A program made the position numbers and the translations under genes. Below the pieces are notes generated by a model. It searched no databases, was not told where the DNA came from, and saw nothing but the letters and a program-made list of their open reading frames with translations. Positions 1 through 4,748 of a stretch of 5,780 bases of DNA are shown here, in pieces. This DNA is from JAULUH01 sp032111745. Lineage in GTDB: Bacteria > Chloroflexota > Anaerolineae > JAAEKA01. The DNA lies in assembly GCA_032111745.1 (NCBI GenBank), contig JAULUH010000350.1, positions 1 to 5,780 of the forward strand, written 5' to 3'. Positions within the stretch are counted from its first letter, which is position 1, and each line of letters opens with the position of its first letter.

Positions 1-1
1 C

Positions 2-1066
2 ATCGCGCAGCAGGTGCGGGCCGACGCCCGGCCGGCCCTGGTCATGCTACAGGACTACCACCTATACCTGGCCCCCCGCCTGATCCGGTCCCAGGTGCGG
101 CCGCGCCAGCGGCCCGCGCTCCTGCACTTCGTGCACATCCCCTGGCCCGGCCCTGAGTATTGGCGCATTCTGCCGCCCGCCATGCGCCTGTCGATCCTGG
201 ATGGCCTGTGTGCGGTGGACCTGCTGGGCTTCCAAACTCGCGGCGACGCGCTCAACTTCATGCGCACCTGCGAGGCCTACCTGCCCCGGGCCAGCGTGAA
301 GTTCGGCAAGGGGCGAGTCTGGTACCGCAACCATGCCACCCACGTGCGCGCGTTTCCCATCTCCATCGACGTCCAGCGCCTGCGCCACTTCGCCCAGTCC
401 GAGCAAGTCGCGGCCTTGCGCGCCGACCTGGAGCAGCAGCTGAGCGGCCAGAAGGTGATCCTGCGCATCGAGCGCATCGAGCCCAGCAAGAACATCGTGC
501 GCGGCTTCCAGGCCTTCGAGGAGATGCTCGACACCCATCCCGAGCACCAGAAGCAGGTTACGTGCCTGGCCATCCTGGTGCCATCGCGGCTGGATGTGCC
601 CGAGTATCGAGCCTACCTGGATGCGCTGATGGCCAGCGCCGGCCGCGTCAACGCCCGCTACGGCAGCAGCGAGTGGGAGCCGATTCGCCTGCTGGTGGGC
701 GAGAGCTATCCCCGCGCGGTGGCCGCCATGCAGCTCTACGACGTGCTGCTGGTCAACTCCATCGCCGACGGCATGAACCTGGTGGCCAAGGAGGGGCCCA
801 TCACCAACCGTCGCGATGGGGTGCTGGTGCTCTCCGAGGGCACGGGCGCGCGCGAGGAACTGGAGGGCGGCGCCGTGGTGATCTCGCCTTGCGACGTGCA
901 TGCCACGGCCGAGGCCCTGCACCAGGGCCTGACCATGCCGGCTGCGGAACGGCAGCGCCGGGCCGCGCTGCTGCGCCAGGCCATCGAAGGGAACGACATC
1001 GCCGCCTGGCTGGACAACCAGCTGGAGACCGCAGCCCGCCTGAAGCTGTGGGGAGGAAAGACCTGA
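2..1066 (+). CDS. otsA: Trehalose-6-phosphate synthase, GT20 family (5' end outside window)
   Basis: Cytosolic GT20 retaining glycosyltransferase, expected to join glucose from an NDP-glucose donor to glucose-6-phosphate, giving trehalose-6-phosphate. The reading frame is open from base 2, so the N-terminal part (roughly the first quarter by comparison with ~470-aa family members) lies upstream. Visible family motifs are LQDYHLYLAP (about nt 47-76, usually HDYHLML.P), HIPWPGPEYW (134-163), LGFQTRGDALNF (224-259), the donor phosphate-binding pair R and K in RIEPSK (473-490), and DGMNLVAKE (767-793) with its Asp and Glu. LSEGTGAREEL follows. The equivalents of E. coli OtsA His154, Arg262, Lys267, Asp361 and Glu369 are all present, so the enzyme looks catalytically complete. 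Departures from the common pattern are Q for H before DYHL, W in HIPWP and PISID for PIGID. The gene ends in TGA one base before a glycosyltransferase gene, and a trehalose-phosphatase follows, which supports the trehalose role. Donor preference (UDP, ADP or GDP-glucose) cannot be told. Confidence 0.92.
   Translation: MAQQVRADARPALVMLQDYHLYLAPRLIRSQVRPRQRPALLHFVHIPWPGPEYWRILPPAMRLSILDGLCAVDLLGFQTRGDALNFMRTCEAYLPRASVKFGKGRVWYRNHATHVRAFPISIDVQRLRHFAQSEQVAALRADLEQQLSGQKVILRIERIEPSKNIVRGFQAFEEMLDTHPEHQKQVTCLAILVPSRLDVPEYRAYLDALMASAGRVNARYGSSEWEPIRLLVGESYPRAVAAMQLYDVLLVNSIADGMNLVAKEGPITNRRDGVLVLSEGTGAREELEGGAVVISPCDVHATAEALHQGLTMPAAERQRRAALLRQAIEGNDIAAWLDNQLETAARLKLWGGKT
1052..1056 (+). promoter_or_regulatory. 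Ribosome binding site for the GTG-started glycosyltransferase
   Basis: GGAGG followed by 11 bases before GTG at 1068, lying within the last codons of the synthase gene. It supports the GTG as the start; the next in-frame ATG (codon 26) falls after the conserved GGVE loop and would delete part of the N-terminal Rossmann domain. Confidence 0.6.
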
Positions 1067-1067
1067 C

Positions 1068-2318
1068 GTGACCCCAACCAACCCCCGCACCGCCATCCTG
1101 CACTACACCGCGCCACCCGTGGTGGGCGGCGTCGAGGCCGTGATGCTGGCCCATGCCCGCACCTTCACCGCGGCCGGCCTGCCGGTCACCCTCGGCGCCG
1201 GTCGCGGTGAGCAGGACGTGCTGCCGCATGGCGCGGAGCTGGCCCTGGTCCCGCCGATGGACTCCCGGCACCCGGCCATCCTGGCGGCCTCTGCCGAGCT
1301 GGCGCAGGGGCGCGTGCCGGCTGACTTCCCCGCACTGGTCGATGACCTGGCCGCCAGGCTGGGGCCGTTGCTGCAGCCCATGGACGCCGTGATCGTGCAC
1401 AACGTCTTCACCAAGCAGTTCAATCTGCCCCTCACCGCCGCTCTGGACCGGCTGCTGGACCAGGATGTGATCCGCCACTGCATCGCCTGGTGCCACGACT
1501 TCGCTTGGACCAGCCCGCGGTCGCGCGCCCAGGTCCATCCTGGCTACCCCTGGGACCTGCTGCGCACCATGCGGCCCGGCGTGGTCTACGTGGTGGTGTC
1601 GGAGGAGCGGCAGGAGACGCTGGCGGAGCTGTACGGCTGCCCGCCGGAGGCTATCCGCGTGGTCTACAACGGCGTCGACCCGGCCGAGCTCCTGGGGCTG
1701 TCGGCGGAGGGCGCAGGTCTGGTCGAGCGCCTGGATCTGCTCTCGGCCGACCTGATCCTGCTGATGCCCGTGCGGGTGACCGAGGCCAAGAACATCGAGT
1801 TTGCCCTGGAGACCGTGGCCGCGCTCAAGACCCATGTGGGGCATCCCAGGCTGGTGTTGACCGGCCCCCCCGACCCTCACGACAACCAGAGCATGGCCTA
1901 TTTCCACCAGCTACAGCGACGACGGGCCGAGCTGGGCGCGGAGCAGGAGATGCGCTTCGTCTTCGAGTCGGGGCCCGATCCGAGCGAGCCCTACCTGGTT
2001 GGACTGGATGTGGTGGGCGACCTGTTTCGTATCAGCGACGTGATGTTCATGCCCAGCCATCGGGAGGGCTTCGGCATGCCTGTGCTCGAGGCGGGGCTGG
2101 TGGGCATCCCCGTGGTATCGACCCCGGTGCCGGCCGCCCGCGAGATCGGTGGCCGCGACGTGATCATGTTCGACCCAGACGAAAGCCCGGCGCGGGTGGC
2201 CGGGCGCATCGCTGGCTGGGCTGCCCGGGACCCTGTCCATCGCCTGCGCCGCCGGGTGCGCCAAGAGTATACCTGGCAAGCCATCTTCCGCCGCGACATC
2301 CGCCCTTTGCTGAGCTGA
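1068..2318 (+). CDS. GT4-family glycosyltransferase (GT-B fold, retaining)
   Basis: A 416-aa glycosyltransferase of the GT4 type, probably cytosolic since no signal peptide or membrane helix is visible. The N-terminal acceptor domain starts with a beta strand and a glycine loop (AILHYTAPPVVGGVEAV, residues 9-25; GGVE at 20-23). NGVD lies at 201-204 at the start of the donor domain. R236 and K241 (RVTEAKN) are the expected donor-phosphate ligands, and the E-x7-E motif is EGFGMPVLE (E333, E341), followed by GIPVVSTPVPAAREI. All features of an active retaining enzyme are present. It starts with GTG one base after the synthase stop and is followed 12 bases later by the trehalose-phosphatase, so it is almost certainly co-transcribed. 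Substrates are unknown. A trehalose-forming TreT-type activity, a glycosyltransferase acting on trehalose or trehalose-6-phosphate, or an unrelated compatible-solute glycoside are all possible; I do not recognise TreT-specific sequence. The family call is firm, the function open. Confidence 0.88.
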   Translation: MTPTNPRTAILHYTAPPVVGGVEAVMLAHARTFTAAGLPVTLGAGRGEQDVLPHGAELALVPPMDSRHPAILAASAELAQGRVPADFPALVDDLAARLGPLLQPMDAVIVHNVFTKQFNLPLTAALDRLLDQDVIRHCIAWCHDFAWTSPRSRAQVHPGYPWDLLRTMRPGVVYVVVSEERQETLAELYGCPPEAIRVVYNGVDPAELLGLSAEGAGLVERLDLLSADLILLMPVRVTEAKNIEFALETVAALKTHVGHPRLVLTGPPDPHDNQSMAYFHQLQRRRAELGAEQEMRFVFESGPDPSEPYLVGLDVVGDLFRISDVMFMPSHREGFGMPVLEAGLVGIPVVSTPVPAAREIGGRDVIMFDPDESPARVAGRIAGWAARDPVHRLRRRVRQEYTWQAIFRRDIRPLLS

Positions 2319-2330
2319 GATAACCTGACT

Positions 2331-3155
2331 ATGATTCCTCCCCTTTGTGACGTTGACTCGATCGTGGAGCGGCTGGCGCAGGCCCCTGCGCTGCGGCTCT
2401 ACATGGACTACGACGGCACCCTGGCCGACTTTGCGCCCACGCCCGATACTATTATCCCCGACCCCGAGCTGGCCCGCTTGCTGGGCCGGCTCGCGCAACT
2501 GCCCCAGGTCCAGGTCGGAGTCGTCAGTGGCCGCCGGCTGGGCCATATCCGGGCGCTGGTACCGGTGCCGGGCATCTTGATGGCCGGCACCTACGGCGTC
2601 CAGCTGCGCTGGCCCGACGGCACCGAGGTCCAGCGCCTGGACTGGCCGGTGATCCAGCCGGTGCTGGCGGCCGTGAAGCCACAGTGGCTGGCCGTGATCG
2701 AGGACCGGCAAGGGTTCTACCTGGAGGACAAGGGGCTGGCCCTGGCCCTGCACGCCCGGTTCGCCGAGGACGGCGTCGCCGAGGATGTACTGGCGGCCGC
2801 GCGCCGGCTGGCGGAGGGGGTTTTGCTGGCTGCGCCGGCCGGCCAATTGCACATCCTGGACGGGCACAAGTTCCTGGAGGTCGGCCCGGCGCTGGCCAAC
2901 AAGGGCCGCACCGTCGAGTACCTCGTGGAGCAAGACCCGTGGCCCGGCGCCCTGCCGGTGTACTTCGGCGACGACAACCGGGACGAGGATGCCTTCGTCG
3001 CAGTCCGGGCCCTGGGCGGCCTGAGCATCGTGGTCGCCGGCGAGGAGCGCCCGTCCGAGGCCAGCTGCCGGCTGCCCTCCCCGGCGGCCGTGCGCCGGCT
3101 GCTGGGGCGCCTGGCCGCGGCGCGCCTCAGCGCGCGGCGACCCGATGATGAGTGA
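2331..3155 (+). CDS. otsB: Trehalose-6-phosphate phosphatase (HAD superfamily)
   Basis: A 274-aa cytosolic Mg2+-dependent HAD phosphatase expected to remove the phosphate of trehalose-6-phosphate. HAD motif I is YMDYDGTL (nucleophile D26, general acid/base D28), motif II is VVSGR (S66), motif III supplies K180 (KFLEV) with KG at 191-192, and motif IV is GDDNRDE (D214, D215, D218, E219). GTYG (86-89) and LEDKGLALALHAR (131-143) match substrate-cap segments of trehalose-phosphatases rather than generic HAD enzymes. Length fits a bacterial single-domain OtsB of about 250-270 aa. The last ~20 residues (LSARRPDDE end) are low in complexity and probably a disordered tail. ATG at 2331 lies 12 bases after the glycosyltransferase stop; no clear Shine-Dalgarno precedes it (GAGATAAC is the best), so translation may be coupled to the upstream gene. 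It completes the otsA-GT4-otsB block and converges on hepT with only 9 bp between stop codons. Confidence 0.94.
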   Translation: MIPPLCDVDSIVERLAQAPALRLYMDYDGTLADFAPTPDTIIPDPELARLLGRLAQLPQVQVGVVSGRRLGHIRALVPVPGILMAGTYGVQLRWPDGTEVQRLDWPVIQPVLAAVKPQWLAVIEDRQGFYLEDKGLALALHARFAEDGVAEDVLAAARRLAEGVLLAAPAGQLHILDGHKFLEVGPALANKGRTVEYLVEQDPWPGALPVYFGDDNRDEDAFVAVRALGGLSIVVAGEERPSEASCRLPSPAAVRRLLGRLAAARLSARRPDDE

Positions 3156-3156
3156 G

Positions 3157-3188
3157 GCCGGCTGCTATGGCAGGGGGGAGGAGCCGGC
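3157..3188. terminator. Weak candidate stem-loop at the convergent otsB/hepT junction
   Basis: Perfect 7-bp inverted repeat GCCGGCT (3157-3163) and AGCCGGC (3182-3188) around an 18-base loop that contains the hepT stop codon. It sits where both convergent transcripts must end. There is no T-run after it on either strand, so it does not meet the standard intrinsic-terminator pattern, and a 7-bp repeat of this composition can arise by chance in DNA this GC-rich. Confidence 0.22.
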
Positions 3189-3614
3189 AGGGGGTCTCCG
3201 GGCCAGCCACCGGGTCACCAGGGCGGCAAAGTGCTCCAGGTCATCCAGCCGCTGCAGATGGTCGAAGACCTCGTCCCAGTTCACCTGCAGATACTCGTAC
3301 ACCAGGATATTGCGAAATCCGGCAATGGGCGCCAGGCGGCGGGCGAAATCGACCGGCAGGACCCCCAGCTCGCCCAGGCGCAGGATGGCTTCGTAGTAGT
3401 CACGGGGCTTGAGCGCCTGCTCCAGGGTGAGGATGCGGTGGCTGATATCGATGCAACACTGAGCTGCGACCTCCAGGTTACGCTCGACGATATCCCTCAG
3501 GTAGGGGTCGGCGGCGAAATCAGCGCGGGGCCTCCCCTGCAGCGGCCTTAATCTCGCCAAGCGTTCGTTCAGTTCGTCCAAGCGCCTCTCGATACCGTCG
3601 AACTCGTCGGTCAT
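3165..3614 (-). CDS. hepT: HepT-like HEPN-domain protein (DUF86), catalytic His replaced
   Basis: A 149-aa all-helical protein of the HepT/DUF86 branch of HEPN. In the type VII toxin-antitoxin system, HepT is an RNase toxin (tRNA 3'-end cleavage shown for one homologue) silenced when its partner MntA adds AMP groups to a tyrosine beside the active site. Family features are an N-terminal helix (IERRLDELNERLARL, 8-22), the core VERNLEVAAQCCIDISHRIL (43-62), ELGVLP and the signature FRNILVYEYLQVN (100-112). The family motif RX4HXY should read R101-X4-H-X-Y; here position 106 is Tyr (codon TAC at 3299-3297), while R101 and Y108, the AMPylation-site equivalent, remain. The protein is otherwise full length with no frame damage. 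Start: ATG at 3614 is preceded by GGGGAG seven bases away. An upstream in-frame ATG at 3707 would add a 31-residue unlikely tail read through mntA sequence. It overlaps the 3' end of mntA by 95 nt. Toxin activity is doubtful; the family assignment is not. Confidence 0.9.
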   Translation of the reverse strand: MTDEFDGIERRLDELNERLARLRPLQGRPRADFAADPYLRDIVERNLEVAAQCCIDISHRILTLEQALKPRDYYEAILRLGELGVLPVDFARRLAPIAGFRNILVYEYLQVNWDEVFDHLQRLDDLEHFAALVTRWLARRPPAGSSPLP

Positions 3615-4011
3615 GGCCTGTCTCCCCAAGCAGGGCAGAACGTTGCGCTCTGAGCACCGGCAGGTAGTCACCGTAGCGGCTGAGCACATCCGCTTCGTAT
3701 TCGACACGCGTGGCCAGATCGCGCTGGTAGAGCACGTGCCCGCCGGCGATCACGGCATAGGCCAGCTCGATGGGAGCATGGTTGAGCAGGACCACATCCA
3801 CGCGGTCGCTGTCGAGGCGCCTGGCGATCTCATAGGCCAGCTGGCTGCGCACAGCCGGGCCATCGGCCGCGCAATCCAGCAACACGGCGACGTCGTAGTC
3901 GCTGAGCGCGCCCACGTCGCCCGTCACCCGCGAGCCGAACAGGTAGGCCAGCTGGATGTCCGGGCAGGCCTCGACGGCTTCCCGCAGATAGCGTGCTATC
4001 TCGTCGTCCAT
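3520..4011 (-). CDS. mntA: MntA-like minimal nucleotidyltransferase (antitoxin, protein AMPylase)
   Basis: A 163-aa protein of the minimal nucleotidyltransferase (MNT) family. MntA antitoxins transfer AMP from ATP to a tyrosine of the HepT toxin next to its RX4HXY motif and so neutralise it. The signature GSx10DxD is complete: G26-S27, then D38-Y39-D40 (GSRVTGDVGALSDYD), with the third metal-binding Asp at D72 in DRVDVVLL. The following IELAYAVIAGGHVLYQRD and YEADVLSRYGDYLPVLRAQR segments match the usual C-terminal helices. Family members are typically about 130-140 aa; the final ~30 residues here (from about 133 on, Arg-rich) are an extension read entirely within the hepT gene in another frame. 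Two starts are possible. ATG 4011 is preferred because the -10 box ends 7 bases before it, giving a leaderless mRNA. ATG 4020 (three residues longer) overlaps the -10 box and would lie upstream of the transcription start. mntA precedes hepT as in characterised pairs. Confidence 0.9.
   Translation of the reverse strand: MDDEIARYLREAVEACPDIQLAYLFGSRVTGDVGALSDYDVAVLLDCAADGPAVRSQLAYEIARRLDSDRVDVVLLNHAPIELAYAVIAGGHVLYQRDLATRVEYEADVLSRYGDYLPVLRAQRSALLGETGHDRRVRRYREALGRTERTLGEIKAAAGEAPR
3622..3627 (-). promoter_or_regulatory. Internal ribosome binding site for hepT
   Basis: On the minus strand GGGGAG lies 7 bases before ATG 3614 and inside the mntA coding region. It fixes the hepT start at 3614 and implies that hepT is translated independently of termination at the mntA stop 95 nt further on. 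Confidence 0.65.
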
Positions 4012-4018
4012 AGTCACC

Positions 4019-4047
4019 ATTCTAGCACCGGACAGGACAGCGGGCAA
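4019..4047 (-). promoter_or_regulatory. Promoter of mntA-hepT, leaderless geometry
   Basis: Minus strand: -35 TTGCCC (4047-4042), 17-base spacer, -10 TAGAAT (4024-4019). The -10 box matches TATAAT at 5 of 6 positions and the -35 matches TTGACA at 4 of 6. The usual initiation distance places +1 at 4012-4011, that is at the ATG of mntA. No Shine-Dalgarno precedes that ATG, which agrees with leaderless translation. Confidence 0.6.
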
Positions 4048-4048
4048 A

Positions 4049-4071
4049 CAAGGCCTGCGGCTCAGGCCTTG
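4049..4071. repeat. Perfect 9-bp inverted repeat next to the mntA -35 box (candidate operator)
   Basis: CAAGGCCTG (4049-4057) and CAGGCCTTG (4063-4071) are exact reverse complements around a 5-base centre. The repeat begins one base upstream of the mntA -35 element and lies between the two divergent promoters, about 30 bp from the -35 of the membrane-protein gene. Such a dyad is a plausible dimeric regulator site; with this promoter assignment it is not transcribed into mntA mRNA, so a DNA site is more likely than an RNA hairpin. No regulator gene is visible in the window. Confidence 0.5.
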
Positions 4072-4102
4072 ATCTCCGGCGCCAACACAGAGCCGGCCCG
4101 TT

Positions 4103-4131
4103 TTGACACAACCGGGCAATGCTCGCATAAT
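4103..4131 (+). promoter_or_regulatory. Near-consensus sigma70-type promoter for the membrane-protein gene
   Basis: TTGACA (4103-4108, 6 of 6), 17-base spacer, CATAAT (4126-4131, 5 of 6). Predicted +1 is about 4138, leaving a ~96-base leader before ATG 4234. This AT-richer patch stands out from the GC-rich surroundings and is the strongest promoter seen in the window. It points away from the mntA promoter. Confidence 0.75.
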
Positions 4132-4134
4132 TCC

Positions 4135-4203
4135 CTCTTGTACCACGGCGCGCCCACCCGGGCCAGGGCCATGGCCGGCCGGGCGTGTGGCCCGTGGCAA
4201 GAG
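4135..4203 (+). repeat. Long inverted repeat in the 5' leader (foldable RNA)
   Basis: CTCTTG (4135-4140), a 2-base TA bulge and CCACGG (4143-4148) pair with CCGTGGCAAGAG (4192-4203), giving 12 bp. The interior is very GC-rich with further possible pairings, for example GGCCA (4161-4165) with TGGCC (4172-4176), and CCCGG (4157-4161) with CCGGG (4179-4183) as an alternative. Most of the predicted leader would fold, ending about 13 bases before the AAAGGA ribosome site (4217-4222). There is no T-run, so it is not an intrinsic terminator. It matches no riboswitch family that I recognise. Confidence 0.45.
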
Positions 4204-4233
4204 ATCATTATCCCTGAAAGGACCCCCGGATTC

Positions 4234-4701
4234 ATGAGCAACTCGTCCCAGAAGAAGAAATCGCAGAACCAGACATCGGGATCCAAGGCCGCGTACGAGG
4301 CGCAGAAGCAGCAGAAGGCGTCCGTCAAGAGCCAGGCCAAGCCCCAACCTCAGAAAAAGGAACGTGGCCTCTGGCTCACCATCGCCCTGGCCTTCGCCCT
4401 GTTCGACTCGGCGCTCTCCCTGATCCTGCTGCTGACCTATCGCAAGGAGACCATCGAGCCCACGACGCCGTGGCTGCTGGCCGGGGCCATCCTGGTGGCC
4501 GGCGTGGGCATCGGCAGCGTCATCGCCATGTGGTTCTGGAAGCGCTGGGGGCTCTACCTCTATGTCGCCACAGTTCTCGCTAGCGTCGGCCTGGGCCTGA
4601 TGGTCTTCCCCTCCCTGTTCACCGCCTTCCACGCCCTGATCCCGCTGCTCATCCTGGCCGGAGCCCTGTCGATCGACAAGAAGCTGCCCCTGTTTGAATA
4701 G
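4234..4701 (+). CDS. Small four-helix membrane protein of unknown function
   Basis: A 155-aa protein that I do not recognise. Residues 1-44 form a polar, strongly basic tail rich in Lys, Gln and Ser with no acidic cluster, probably disordered and, by the positive-inside rule, cytoplasmic. Four hydrophobic segments follow at about 46-69, 79-101, 105-127 and 130-147, separated by short loops (YRKETIEPTTPW; FWKRWG), and the protein ends DKKLPLFE. There is no signal peptide and no catalytic motif. The start ATG 4234 has AAAGGA (4217-4222) 11 bases upstream and fits the strong promoter at 4103-4131. The frame is open further upstream, but translation there would cross the promoter and run antisense to mntA, so it is not accepted. 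The next gene begins 47 bases downstream on the same strand and could be co-transcribed. The topology resembles small DUF-type integral membrane proteins, without a specific assignment. Confidence 0.82.
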   Translation: MSNSSQKKKSQNQTSGSKAAYEAQKQQKASVKSQAKPQPQKKERGLWLTIALAFALFDSALSLILLLTYRKETIEPTTPWLLAGAILVAGVGIGSVIAMWFWKRWGLYLYVATVLASVGLGLMVFPSLFTAFHALIPLLILAGALSIDKKLPLFE

Positions 4702-4708
4702 GGCGGTC

Positions 4709-4743
4709 GGTGATCGGTGATCGGTGATCGGTAATCGGTGATC
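4709..4743 (+). repeat. Five tandem 7-bp repeats, consensus GGTGATC
   Basis: Units at 4709, 4716, 4723, 4730 and 4737; four are GGTGATC and the fourth is GGTAATC. A shortened GGTC (4705-4708) precedes them. The array fills most of the 47-base gap between two genes, and the last unit ends 5 bases before the ATG at 4749. Heptameric intergenic arrays are typical slippage-prone simple repeats. The unit also equals the complement of the conserved 16S rRNA 3'-end sequence GATCACC, so the last copy can serve as an extended Shine-Dalgarno-like site. Confidence 0.9.
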
Positions 4744-4748
4744 GAGTT

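Noticed and set aside
62..1096. A 344-codon open frame on the minus strand opposite the trehalose-phosphate synthase
   Set aside because: It lies wholly antisense to a well-recognised GT20 gene. Its composition (rich in His, Gln, Gly, Val, Ala) is that expected from the complement of GC-rich codons, and it has no recognisable motif.
801..2933. Long minus-strand open frames (801-1907 and 1911-2933) opposite the GT4 and otsB genes
   Set aside because: They are mirror frames of high-GC genes with clear catalytic motifs on the + strand; their His/Gln/Arg-rich translations look like no protein family.
3165..4011. hepT-mntA as a mobile or defence island
   Set aside because: No integrase, transposase, direct-repeat boundary or neighbouring defence gene is seen, and base composition resembles the surroundings. 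The TA-like pair alone does not show mobility.
4135..4203. The leader inverted repeat as an intrinsic terminator
   Set aside because: No T-run follows the right arm, and the repeat sits just downstream of a strong promoter ahead of an open gene.
3613..4233. A 5' extension of the membrane-protein frame back to 3613
   Set aside because: It would run antisense through mntA and through the strong promoter and leader. The ATG at 4234 with AAAGGA upstream and the basic tail start is a much better start.
4021..4632. An N-terminal extension of mntA back to 4632 on the minus strand
   Set aside because: The added sequence is antisense to the membrane-protein gene, low in complexity and outside the MNT domain. 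The promoter at 4019-4047 places the start at 4011.
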